In this document: positions 1 through 6,513 of the stretch, in pieces
How the letters are laid out: each line of letters opens with the position of its first letter
How positions within the stretch are numbered: the first letter of the stretch is position 1
Source: CAZIGM01 sp964538675
GTDB lineage: Bacteria > Bacillota > Bacilli > Tepidibacillales > Tepidibacillaceae
Assembly (NCBI GenBank): GCA_964538675.1
Contig: CAZIGM010000024.1
Span: 1 to 28,905 of the forward strand
Reading direction: 5' to 3'
DNA length: 28,905 nt
Position numbers and translations under genes: made by a program
Notes under the pieces: model-generated
The model's input: the letters and a program-made list of their open reading frames with translations, nothing else
The model's database searches: none
Told to the model about the DNA's origin: nothing

Positions 1-322
1 ATAATGAAGGATTAGTTTTAAAAATAGTAGAAGAGAAAGAAGCTACTTTAGAAAAGGTCTTTGATAAAATTGGAATTAAATACTGATCTATTTCTATTGC
101 TAGCACTTTACCAGCCTTTAAAGCTAATTTCTGAGTTAAAGCACCAATACCTGGTCCAATCTCAATAACGCCAGTATTTTTATCTACATCTGAGGAATTT
201 ATTATTTTGTCTAAAATATTTGAATCTACTAAAAAATTTTGTCCCAAACTCTTTTTTGGAACAAAATTATTTTGCTTCATAATCTCATGTGTTTGCATTT
301 TATTAGAAATATTATAATCCAT
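1..322 (-). CDS. ksgA: 16S rRNA dimethyladenosine transferase KsgA/RsmA, N-terminal part (runs off the window or is disrupted)
   Basis: KsgA dimethylates the two adjacent adenines in the 3' helix of 16S rRNA, using SAM, late in 30S assembly. The translation from ATG at 322 carries the family's opening motif KKSLGQNFLVD and the SAM-binding motif VIEIGPGIGALTQ, then AIEIDQYLIPIL, all at the usual spacing. The start lies 7 nt after the rnmV stop, with a Shine-Dalgarno sequence overlapping that stop (AAAGGAATGA), so the two genes are cotranscribed, as in B. subtilis. The frame stays open to base 1. However, from about base 60 downward the translation becomes Ser/Phe/Thr-rich and lacks the conserved Asn-Val...Asp-Leu stretch that should follow, while the plus strand there looks coding (3-86). 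The gene may therefore be broken or joined to foreign sequence. The identity of the N-terminal part is secure. Confidence 0.85.
   Translation of the reverse strand, partial: MDYNISNKMQTHEIMKQNNFVPKKSLGQNFLVDSNILDKIINSSDVDKNTGVIEIGPGIGALTQKLALKAGKVLAIEIDQYLIPILSKTFSKVASFSSTIFKTNPSL
3..86 (+). CDS. Possible C-terminal end of an unidentified plus-strand gene
   Basis: This is an open frame entering from the left edge and ending at TGA 84-86. Its last 27 residues are rich in Glu, Lys, Leu, Ile and Val and look like a genuine protein tail (ends KVFDKIGIKY). It overlaps ksgA on the other strand, exactly where the ksgA frame stops resembling KsgA. I do not recognise the protein. It may instead be a chance antisense frame. 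Confidence 0.3.
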   Translation, partial: NEGLVLKIVEEKEATLEKVFDKIGIKY

Positions 323-329
323 TAGACTT

Positions 330-878
330 TCATTCCTTTATATCTATCAATTCTAAAGCCTTAAGTAATTCTTCTTCTGTTATTTGAAATATTTTAAGTC
401 TTTTATACAATTGTTTCCCGTTACAATAACCTATCCCTAAAGTATTACACAAATATTCTCTTCTCTTTTTTGCTTTGTTTTCACCAACAAGCCCAAAATC
501 AATAAGTTTTTCCCATGATATTTTTTCCATTGGCTCATTAAACCATTCTGCCTTAGCTTCCTCTAATGCCTTTCTTATAACATCAGGTTTGGCATTTTCT
601 ACTCCAATATCTCTTTTCCCTTTTGCATCTTCTCTTGTAATAAAAGCATGCTTAACTCCTGGTATTTGAGAACTTATAGTTTTCCTAATCTTTTCACCAG
701 GATAATCTGGATCAGTAAAAATTATTACTCCTCTTTGATTATGAGCCTTTTTAATTTTATTAATAACCCGTTCCGTAACTGCAGATCCACCAGTTTCTAT
801 CGTATCTGCCCTAACAGCTCTTTTAATTGCTGTAGTGTCATCCCTACCTTCAACAATTATAACTTCTTTAATAATCAA
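330..878 (-). CDS. rnmV: Ribonuclease M5 (5S rRNA maturation)
   Basis: RNase M5 cuts both strands of the 5S rRNA precursor stem to give mature 5S rRNA, with ribosomal protein L18 bound. At 182 aa it has the usual length. The N-terminal Toprim domain shows the catalytic Glu10 in VEGRDD and the Asp pair 56/58 in FTDPDYPG, followed by the basic C-terminal region typical of M5. The start is TTG at 876-878, preceded by a strong GGAGG with 9 nt spacing; no in-frame ATG fits. It lies between tatD (35 nt upstream) and ksgA (7 nt downstream), the standard Firmicutes order. Confidence 0.95.
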   Translation of the reverse strand: MIIKEVIIVEGRDDTTAIKRAVRADTIETGGSAVTERVINKIKKAHNQRGVIIFTDPDYPGEKIRKTISSQIPGVKHAFITREDAKGKRDIGVENAKPDVIRKALEEAKAEWFNEPMEKISWEKLIDFGLVGENKAKKRREYLCNTLGIGYCNGKQLYKRLKIFQITEEELLKALELIDIKE

Positions 879-913
879 ATGTTTTTTCCTCCAATTATAA
901 AATCAGAAATAAT

Positions 914-1687
914 CTAATTACCTAGATTAAATACCCTTTTAGCATTTAATGTTGTAATCTCATTAATCTCATTAATATCTATATTTTTTAATCTTGCAAT
1001 CTCTTCTGCAACATATTTAACATAAGCAGGTTCGTTCCTTTTTCCTCTGTATGGTTCAGGAGTTAAATAAGGTGAATCAGTTTCCACTAGAATTTTTTCT
1101 AAAGGAATACTAATGGCTACATCCTTTGGCTTTTTGGCATTTCTAAATGTAATTGGACCACTAAATGATATATAAAAACCCAATTCTATACATTCTAATG
1201 CCATTTGAAGATTACCAGAAAAGGAATGCATTATGCCTCCTATCTTGTTAACCTCTTCGTTTTTTAATATTTCCATTATTTCTTGGTGAGCCTCTCTATC
1301 ATGAATTATTATTGGCAACCCTACCCGTTTTGCTAAATGGATTTGTTTTATAAACACTTCACGTTGTATTTCCTTTGGTGCAAAATCCCAATAATAATCA
1401 AGTCCGATTTCACCAATGGCTAGAATTTTAGGATTATTAGTAGCTAATTCTTCTATCCAAACATAATCTTCTTCCTTTATTTCATGAGCATGATTAGGAT
1501 GCCAACCTATCACGCCATATATATAATCATACTTACTTATTAAATCTAATGTTGAGAGAATTGTTTTTTTGTTATAGCCAATATTTATTATTTTACACAC
1601 ACCATTTTTCCTTGCATTAACTATTACTTGTTCACGATCATCATCAAATTTATCATCATCTAAATGGGCATGAGTATCTATAAGCAT
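914..1687 (-). CDS. tatD: TatD-family metal-dependent deoxyribonuclease
   Basis: This is a TIM-barrel amidohydrolase-fold nuclease of the TatD/YabD family; E. coli TatD is a 3'-5' DNA exonuclease linked to repair. At 257 aa it has full family length. Metal ligands are visible: His6 and His8 in DTHAHLDD, Glu93 in AIGEIGLDYYW, a His in IIIHDRE, a His in MHSFSG, and the Asp of ETDSPYLTPEPYRGKRNEP, which is the family signature near the C-terminus. It lies 21 nt downstream of metG, the same metG-tatD-rnmV-ksgA order as B. subtilis metS-yabD-rnmV-ksgA. The physiological substrate in Firmicutes is not settled. Confidence 0.93.
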   Translation of the reverse strand: MLIDTHAHLDDDKFDDDREQVIVNARKNGVCKIINIGYNKKTILSTLDLISKYDYIYGVIGWHPNHAHEIKEEDYVWIEELATNNPKILAIGEIGLDYYWDFAPKEIQREVFIKQIHLAKRVGLPIIIHDREAHQEIMEILKNEEVNKIGGIMHSFSGNLQMALECIELGFYISFSGPITFRNAKKPKDVAISIPLEKILVETDSPYLTPEPYRGKRNEPAYVKYVAEEIARLKNIDINEINEITTLNAKRVFNLGN

Positions 1688-1708
1688 AATTTAATTCACC
1701 TACAATTT

Positions 1709-3700
1709 TTATTTTACTTGGGAACCATTTGGAATATCAGATGAAACTGTTGCCAACACAAGCCTGTCACCTTCAGATGCTGCAAGGATCATTCCATTTG
1801 ACATTTCACCTCTTAATTTAACAGGCTTAAGATTAGTAACACATATCACTTTTTTCCCAATTAGATCTTCTGGGCTATAATATTTAGCTATACCTGAAAC
1901 TACTTGCCTTTTTTCAAACCCTAACTCTAATTGTAGCTTTAATAATTTATCAGCTTTGGGAATTCTTTCTGCTTCAAAAATTTCCGCAACCCTTAAATCA
2001 ACCTTAAAAAAATCTTCTATATTAATTTCTAAATTGCTTTGTGTTTCTTGTAAATTTTCAACTTCTTTATTTATATTTTCATTGGTTTCTTTTTTAAACT
2101 TATCGTCAGACCCTATGGTCGTTTCATCGATAATTTTTAATTCCTCTTCCAGATCTAGGCGAGGAAACATTACTTCTTTCTTAACAATTTTGTTCCCTGG
2201 TTTAATAATATTCCATAACTTAGTCTGATCCCATCTATTTTGGGAATTATCTATATCTAATTGTTCCCATATCTTCTGAGATGTTTTTGTCATAAAAGGC
2301 TGAATTATTATTGAAATTATTCGTATTCCTTCAGTTAAATTATATAAAATTGTACCTAACCTATCTTTTTGTTCTTCATCTTTTGCCAGAACCCAAGGAA
2401 TTGTCTCGTCAATGTATTTATTAAGTCTGTTTACCAATTGCCATATATTTGTTAGAGCTTGATTAAAAATCATTTCATCTAATGATTTCTCTACTTTTGT
2501 TACCACATTATTAACAAAACTTATCAACTCTTCATCTAATTCAGTTGTAACCTTAGGTTTAGGCAAAATACCATCAAAATATTTTTCAATCATTGCTGTT
2601 GTTCTACTTACTAAATTACCCAAGTCATTGGATAAATCAACATTTAGACGTTTAATAAATACCTCTGGAGTAAAAATTCCGTCAGTTCCGAAAGGTATTT
2701 CTCTTAATAGAAAATATCTCACACTATCAGAACCATAACGGTCTATTAAAAATTTAGGATCAATTACGTTTCCTCTTGATTTAGACATCTTACCATCTGG
2801 CATTAATAACCAACCATGACCAAATACTTGTTTAGGAAGTGGTAAATCTAATGCCATCAAAATTATTGGCCAATAAATAGTATGAAATCTTAATATATCC
2901 TTTCCTATTAAGTGAACATCTGCAGGCCAATATCTTTTAAATTTTTCTTTTTCTTCTGGAATATCAGATAAATAACCAAGTGCTGTAATATAATTCGATA
3001 GTGCATCTATCCAGACATATATTACATGTTCAGGGTCATCTGGAATTTTAACTCCCCAATCAAAAGTACTTCTTGAAATTGATAAATCTTCTAAACCAGG
3101 TTTTAAAAAATTATTAATCATTTCATTTTTCCTTGATTCTGGCTGAATAAATTCAGGATATTCTTCTATATGTTTTAATAAGCGATCCTGATATTTTGAC
3201 ATTCTAAAAAAGTAACTTTTTTCTTTAATTTTTTCTACTGGTCTTCCACAATCAGGACATATGTAACCATTTTCAGTTTCTACTTGACGTTCAGTCCAAA
3301 TTGCTTCATCTGGCACACAATAATATCCTTCATATTCACCTAAATAGATATCACCATTCTCTTGTAATTTTTTAAATATCTTTTGTACCACTTTTTCATG
3401 ACGTTCTTCAGTAGTTCTAATAAAACCATCATAAGAAATATCTAGTTTTAACCATAAGTCTTTTATCCATTCAACTATTGGATCAATAAACTCAATTGGT
3501 TTCAAACCTTCTTCTGCAGCTCTTTTTTGCAACTTTTGACCATGTTCATCTGTACCTGTTAAATAAAAAACGTCATATCCACGTAATCTTTTATACCTTG
3601 CCATTACGTCAGCAGCAATTGTTGTATACGCATTCCCTATATGTAGTTTATTACTTGGATAATAAATCGGAGTAGTAATGTAATATGTTTTCTTGCTCAT
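1709..3700 (-). CDS. metG: Methionyl-tRNA synthetase
   Basis: This class I synthetase charges tRNA-Met, including initiator tRNA. The 663-aa product has the HIGN signature at residues 20-23, a single zinc-knuckle CPDC insert (family type with one knuckle, as in Bacillus MetS), and KMSKSRGN near residue 300. It has the helical anticodon-binding domain and a C-terminal OB-fold tRNA-binding domain (last ~105 residues, DLRVAEI to the end) joined by a Glu/Asn/Lys-rich linker. The frame is open 19 codons further upstream, but that extension encodes repeat sequence; ATG 3698-3700 with AAGGGG 10 nt upstream starts the real protein (MSKKTYYITTPIYYP). It is first in the metG-tatD-rnmV-ksgA unit and is controlled by a T-box leader at 4186-4467. 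Confidence 0.97.
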   Translation of the reverse strand: MSKKTYYITTPIYYPSNKLHIGNAYTTIAADVMARYKRLRGYDVFYLTGTDEHGQKLQKRAAEEGLKPIEFIDPIVEWIKDLWLKLDISYDGFIRTTEERHEKVVQKIFKKLQENGDIYLGEYEGYYCVPDEAIWTERQVETENGYICPDCGRPVEKIKEKSYFFRMSKYQDRLLKHIEEYPEFIQPESRKNEMINNFLKPGLEDLSISRSTFDWGVKIPDDPEHVIYVWIDALSNYITALGYLSDIPEEKEKFKRYWPADVHLIGKDILRFHTIYWPIILMALDLPLPKQVFGHGWLLMPDGKMSKSRGNVIDPKFLIDRYGSDSVRYFLLREIPFGTDGIFTPEVFIKRLNVDLSNDLGNLVSRTTAMIEKYFDGILPKPKVTTELDEELISFVNNVVTKVEKSLDEMIFNQALTNIWQLVNRLNKYIDETIPWVLAKDEEQKDRLGTILYNLTEGIRIISIIIQPFMTKTSQKIWEQLDIDNSQNRWDQTKLWNIIKPGNKIVKKEVMFPRLDLEEELKIIDETTIGSDDKFKKETNENINKEVENLQETQSNLEINIEDFFKVDLRVAEIFEAERIPKADKLLKLQLELGFEKRQVVSGIAKYYSPEDLIGKKVICVTNLKPVKLRGEMSNGMILAASEGDRLVLATVSSDIPNGSQVK

Positions 3701-3718
3701 TTCAAAATCCCCTTTTCT

Positions 3719-3782
3719 ATAAAGTCGAACTTTATTCAGATGGAGTTTTAACTCCACCTGAATTCTAGTGAGACTTATCCTA
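3719..3782. repeat. Intergenic hairpin repeat, copy A (short form)
   Basis: Copy A starts with the shared 18-mer ATAAAGTCGAACTTTATT, itself a 7-bp inverted repeat around CGA. It is followed by CAGATGGAGTT-TT-AACTCCACCTG, an 11-bp inverted repeat with one mismatch, and ends AATTCTAGTGAGACTTATCC. Compared with copy B it looks like an internal deletion: both outer parts are present and the roughly 75-bp middle is missing. On the metG mRNA its terminal hairpin ends directly upstream of the ribosome binding site. Confidence 0.85.
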
Positions 3783-3810
3783 TATTCAACTTATATTTAA
3801 TAAAATTTGG

Positions 3811-3994
3811 ATAAAGTCGAACTTTATTCAGATGGAGTTTTTCACCTAAAGGTATAAGTGCAACTAAGACTTACGCTACGTTTAAACTTGCGTAAATCAA
3901 GTTTTCTTTAACTCCACCTGAATTCTAGTACTCAAGAGTACAAGTGACGCTAAGACACCTTTGGTGTCAAGTCGTCCTATGTGAGACTTATCCT
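3811..3994. repeat. Intergenic hairpin repeat, copy B (long form)
   Basis: The first 31 nt are identical to copy A (3719-3749). The middle then holds short stem-loops ACCT-AAA-GGT (3844-3853) and TTACGC...GCGTAA. After this come AACTCCACCTGAATTCTAGT, identical to copy A, the hairpins GTACTC-AA-GAGTAC and GACACC-TTT-GGTGTC (3954-3968), and the same GAGACTTATCCTA end as copy A. It has no coding potential. It sits between the metG T-box terminator and metG. Confidence 0.85.
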
Positions 3995-4014
3995 AAATTC
4001 ATTTTCCCCATTAA

Positions 4015-4141
4015 ACATAGCACAACTTAATGCTTTAGCATTATAGCGTGACTTGTGCACTTGATTATTCTCTTATGTTTATTTCGTTAAGTACATAGCG
4101 AGACTAGGGAACTTTGTTCCCTTAGTGAAACTTGTGCACTT
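4015..4141. repeat. Two units with conserved flanks and different hairpin stems
   Basis: Two units start 78 bp apart (4015 and 4093). Left flanks ACATAGCACAACT and ACATAGCGAGACT match at 10 of 13 positions. Right flanks of 19 nt (4044-4062 and 4123-4141), both ending ACTTGTGCACTT, match at 16 of 19. Between them unit 1 has TAATGCT-TT-AGCATTA and unit 2 has AGGGAAC-TTT-GTTCCCT: 7-bp perfect stems unrelated in sequence. These flanks resemble the TAGTGAGACTT end of copies A and B, so they may belong to the same family. Confidence 0.75.
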
Positions 4142-4185
4142 TGTGTGTAAGTGGGGGTCTTATCATATTTGGATAAATAAATAAA

Positions 4186-4211
4186 ACTCTCATCCTGCTT
4201 GGGACGAGAGT
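4186..4211 (-). terminator. T-box-controlled terminator of the metG leader
   Basis: On the minus strand, ACTCTCGTCC pairs with GGATGAGAGT (with G-U pairs) around a short loop, followed by TTTTATTTATTTA. It is mutually exclusive with the antiterminator formed by the T-box just upstream. Confidence 0.9.
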
Positions 4212-4467
4212 ATATACTCACGCGGTACCACCCAAGTTCCTTTACATCAAGTAAAGGCCCTTTGTAGTCTAAAAACTAATATCTTTAACGCAGAAATACG
4301 TTATTCCCTTAAGATTTAATCTCTTGAAAACAATTCCTCTAAGACCATTTTCATTCACTTTACTTACTGGTTCTCAGCAACCCAGCTCTCTAAAAAGTAT
4401 ACATGAATTACTTATCTCTTCATCGTACTATTTTATCGAATTTTGGTAAGTAGTATATCTTTTTCTT
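4186..4467 (-). promoter_or_regulatory. T-box riboswitch leader of metG (methionine)
   Basis: Read on the minus strand, the leader has the distal stem I signature AGAGAGCTGG, a specifier-loop AGTA motif, and the antiterminator T-box GGGTGGTACCGCG (4221-4238 region). Stem I contains two candidate AUG specifiers (4352-4354 and 4346-4348); the first is preferred because an adenine follows it. Uncharged tRNA-Met would pair with the T-box through its 3' end and prevent termination. The leader is followed by a terminator at 4186-4211, then by about 485 nt before metG, unusually far because repeats occupy the gap. Confidence 0.93.
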
Positions 4468-4473
4468 TCCCAA

Positions 4474-4502
4474 AATATACATAAATAAACTCGTGCTGTC
4501 AA
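4474..4502 (-). promoter_or_regulatory. Sigma-A promoter for the metG T-box transcript
   Basis: On the minus strand, TTGACA (4497-4502), a 17-nt spacer and TATATT (4474-4479) give a perfect -35 and a 5/6 -10. The -35 box contains the TGA stop codon of the upstream HD-domain gene. Transcription would start near 4467, just ahead of T-box stem I. Confidence 0.85.
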
Positions 4503-5779
4503 TATTGATTTTCAACTATTAATTTTTCAAATTGATTTTTTAAATTTTTTTCAATTATTATATCCATAGGATAAAAAATTCTATGAACAGTAACCGTTTT
4601 ACCAGTTATAGATTTAATTATATCTGACTTTTCAGAAATCTCAATTATTTTATTCTGATCGTCTAAAAGATAAATTGGCGATTTTTTATTACCCTCTTTA
4701 GGGTGATAAATATCATATGGCAAATCAGAAGGTGAATCAACCTCTAAATAATATTCTGGATCGATGCCATTTGAATTTAAAAAATCTTTAATTTTTTCTA
4801 TTTTTTTACTATTATTTGCTTTAAATTCTTTAAATTTAAGTAATCTTCTATTTATAAGCCTTGAAGCCAAATCAGATAATATATAATCTTTTTCTTCGGT
4901 CCAAAAGTGTATTATAGTTGTAAATACATTGTCATCCAATAATAAATAGTTATTAAGATCAATATTAGTATCAAATAAATCCTTTATGGAGTTAAACATA
5001 TAAGAAAAATCATATTGATTGTTATACAAATACTTGGCACGCATAAATATTTTTTTTAAAAGAATTTCCCCACTTCTCGTAACTGGGTGAAAATATACTT
5101 GCCAATACATCTGATACCTTGACATCAAATAATCTTCAATACTATGCATTCCACTTTCTTTAACTACTAATATATTTTTAAAAGGTCGCATTACTCTTAG
5201 TATTCTTTCTAAATCAAAAGTACCATAATTAACTCCCGTATAATATGCATCTCTTAATAAATAATCCATTCTGTCAGCATCCAATTGACTTGATATTAAA
5301 TTTACAATAATCTCATTATGATAATTTTTGTTAATTACATCAACAATCGTCTTTGGCAGCTCTTTATCAATCTGTTTTAATAAAAAATTAACCTCGGTGT
5401 CCTCTATAATAATCTTCTGCGTCCACTCTTCATGATTAAAATCAAATATCTTTTCTGACGAATGAGAAAAGGGACCATGTCCAATATCATGTAATAACGC
5501 AGAAACCAGAGTTATAAGCTGTTCCTCTTGAGTACAACACTTATAGTTATTTCTTTCAAATTGTGATAATATCTTTCTAGTTATTTCGTAGACACCAAGG
5601 GAATGAGAAAATCTACTATGCTCTGCTCCATGATAAGTAAAATATGAAGTTCCCAATTGCTTAATTCTACGTAATCTCTGAAATTCTTTTGTATTTATTA
5701 AATCCCATATCAGATTATTATGAACATAAATATATTGATGAATAGGATCCTTAAACACCTTTTCCTCATCTAACTTCAT
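4499..5779 (-). CDS. HD-domain phosphohydrolase, dGTPase-like (COG1078, B. subtilis YwfO family)
   Basis: This 426-aa protein is of the family that includes B. subtilis YwfO (about 430 aa), nucleotide triphosphohydrolases related to dGTPase. Metal-binding HD motifs are visible: HSRFSHSLGVYE near residue 55, LLHDIGHGPFSHSSE near residue 100, and LDADRMDYLLRDA further on, at the spacing of the family. The start ATG 5777-5779 has AAAGGAG at good spacing. It is not part of the B. subtilis metS-ksgA neighbourhood, so it is an insertion relative to that order. It stands alone: its stop codon lies inside the metG promoter, and a repeat copy (5857-6018) lies upstream. The substrate cannot be told from sequence. 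Confidence 0.88.
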   Translation of the reverse strand: MKLDEEKVFKDPIHQYIYVHNNLIWDLINTKEFQRLRRIKQLGTSYFTYHGAEHSRFSHSLGVYEITRKILSQFERNNYKCCTQEEQLITLVSALLHDIGHGPFSHSSEKIFDFNHEEWTQKIIIEDTEVNFLLKQIDKELPKTIVDVINKNYHNEIIVNLISSQLDADRMDYLLRDAYYTGVNYGTFDLERILRVMRPFKNILVVKESGMHSIEDYLMSRYQMYWQVYFHPVTRSGEILLKKIFMRAKYLYNNQYDFSYMFNSIKDLFDTNIDLNNYLLLDDNVFTTIIHFWTEEKDYILSDLASRLINRRLLKFKEFKANNSKKIEKIKDFLNSNGIDPEYYLEVDSPSDLPYDIYHPKEGNKKSPIYLLDDQNKIIEISEKSDIIKSITGKTVTVHRIFYPMDIIIEKNLKNQFEKLIVENQY

Positions 5780-5856
5780 AACGATCTCCTTTTACATACT
5801 TTAATAACTTACATGAGTAATTTTAATTATATCTTAATTTATATAACATATGAATT

Positions 5857-6018
5857 ATAAAGCCGAACTTTATTAAGATGGAGTTTTTCATCTAAAGATA
5901 TAAGGGCAACTTAAGACTTATGTTACGTTCTATACTTACGTAAGTAAGTTTTCTTTAACTATACCTGAGTTCTAGTACTCAAAAAGTACAAATTCTATAT
6001 AAAAGTAAGTGTCTTATC
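5857..6018. repeat. Intergenic hairpin repeat, copy C
   Basis: It begins ATAAAGCCGAACTTTATT and follows copy B through its middle: the stem-loop ATCT-AAA-GAT at 5890-5899 where copy B has ACCT-AAA-GGT, ACTTACGTAAGT, then CTAGTACTCAAAAAGTAC, ending GTGTCTTATC. It is more diverged than A and B are from each other. It occupies the divergent intergenic region between the HD gene (minus) and abrB (plus). The rest of 5780-6207 is AT-rich, with the abrB control region at 6074-6172. Confidence 0.8.
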
Positions 6019-6073
6019 AATCTGAATGGACTTTAACATTGTATTTATGTTGTTAAATATTAGTTATGTTAAA

Positions 6074-6083
6074 TTTTGTCGAA
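6074..6083 (+). promoter_or_regulatory. Spo0A-box-like site upstream of the abrB promoter
   Basis: TTTTGTCGAA contains an exact TGTCGAA, matching the Spo0A binding consensus TGNCGAA. It lies about 27 bp upstream of the -35 box and is identical over ten bases to the site at 6153-6162. Confidence 0.65.
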
Positions 6084-6109
6084 TTTTATGATTTTTTTCA
6101 TAAAAAGTA

Positions 6110-6138
6110 TTGACTGTTTTTGGAATGATTGGTATTAT
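6110..6138 (+). promoter_or_regulatory. Sigma-A promoter of abrB
   Basis: TTGACT (6110-6115), a 17-nt spacer and TATTAT (6133-6138) predict a transcript starting near 6145. It is bracketed by Spo0A-box-like sequences. Confidence 0.85.
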
Positions 6139-6152
6139 GTAGACGTAAAATA

Positions 6153-6172
6153 TTTTGTCGAATTTTGACGAC
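6153..6172 (+). promoter_or_regulatory. Tandem Spo0A boxes downstream of the abrB start site
   Basis: TTTTGTCGAA is followed by TTTTGACGAC, so TGTCGAA (exact) and TGACGAC (one mismatch to TGNCGAA) are spaced 10 bp, one helical turn. They cover about +8 to +27. B. subtilis abrB has a tandem pair of such boxes in the same place, through which phosphorylated Spo0A represses abrB. Confidence 0.75.
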
Positions 6173-6207
6173 AAATGTTATCATTGTATTTAGGGGAGGA
6201 ATAAAAA

Positions 6208-6453
6208 ATGTTAAAATCTACAGGAATTGTACGTAAAGTAGATGAATTAGGTAGAGTAGTAATACCTATCGAATTGCGTAGAACGTTAGGAATTGGGGAA
6301 AAGGATGCATTAGAGATTTACGTTGATGGTGAGCGTATTATTTTAAAGAAATATGAGCCTGCTTGTATTTTTTGCGGAAATGCAGAAAAAGTTGTACATT
6401 TCAAAGACAAAATTATTTGTAATGAATGTTTGGCACAAATGCCTAGAAATTAA
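6208..6453 (+). CDS. abrB: AbrB-family transition-state regulator
   Basis: AbrB is a DNA-binding repressor that holds back stationary-phase and sporulation genes during growth. The first ~50 residues (KSTGIVRKVDELGRVVIPIE and on through IILKKYEP) are the swapped-hairpin DNA-binding domain, nearly identical to B. subtilis AbrB. The C-terminal third differs from B. subtilis: it has two CxxC pairs (Cys53/56 and Cys71/74), suggesting a zinc knuckle, as in clostridial homologues. At 81 aa it is full length. The start ATG follows GGGGAGG. It is one of only two confident plus-strand protein genes here; the control region predicts repression by Spo0A. Confidence 0.95.
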   Translation: MLKSTGIVRKVDELGRVVIPIELRRTLGIGEKDALEIYVDGERIILKKYEPACIFCGNAEKVVHFKDKIICNECLAQMPRN

Positions 6454-6474
6454 TTTAAACATAATTTTTTTGAT

Positions 6475-6508
6475 AAAAGCTTCATATGCACTTTGATATG
6501 AAGCTTTT
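6475..6508. terminator. Bidirectional terminator between abrB and rsmI
   Basis: AAAAGCTTCATAT pairs perfectly with ATATGAAGCTTTT (13 bp) around an 8-nt loop. T-rich sequence follows on both strands, which suits two convergent genes. Confidence 0.9.
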
Positions 6509-6513
6509 GTCTA

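Noticed and set aside
3701..3757. N-terminal extension of MetG to 3757
   Set aside because: The extra 19 codons translate the repeat sequence and lack a ribosome binding site; homologues start at MSKKTYY.
3816..3822. TCGAA in the repeats (AAAGTCGAAC) as Spo0A boxes
   Set aside because: They read AGTCGAA, not TGNCGAA, and the bases are explained by the repeat's own inverted symmetry.
3719..4170. CRISPR array in the repeat-rich metG leader
   Set aside because: Repeat units differ in length, are not evenly spaced, and have no uniform unique spacers; no cas genes are present.
3719..6018. Insertion sequence or its remnants
   Set aside because: There is no transposase frame, no consistent terminal inverted repeats around all copies, and no clear target duplications. 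A non-autonomous element cannot be excluded but is not shown.
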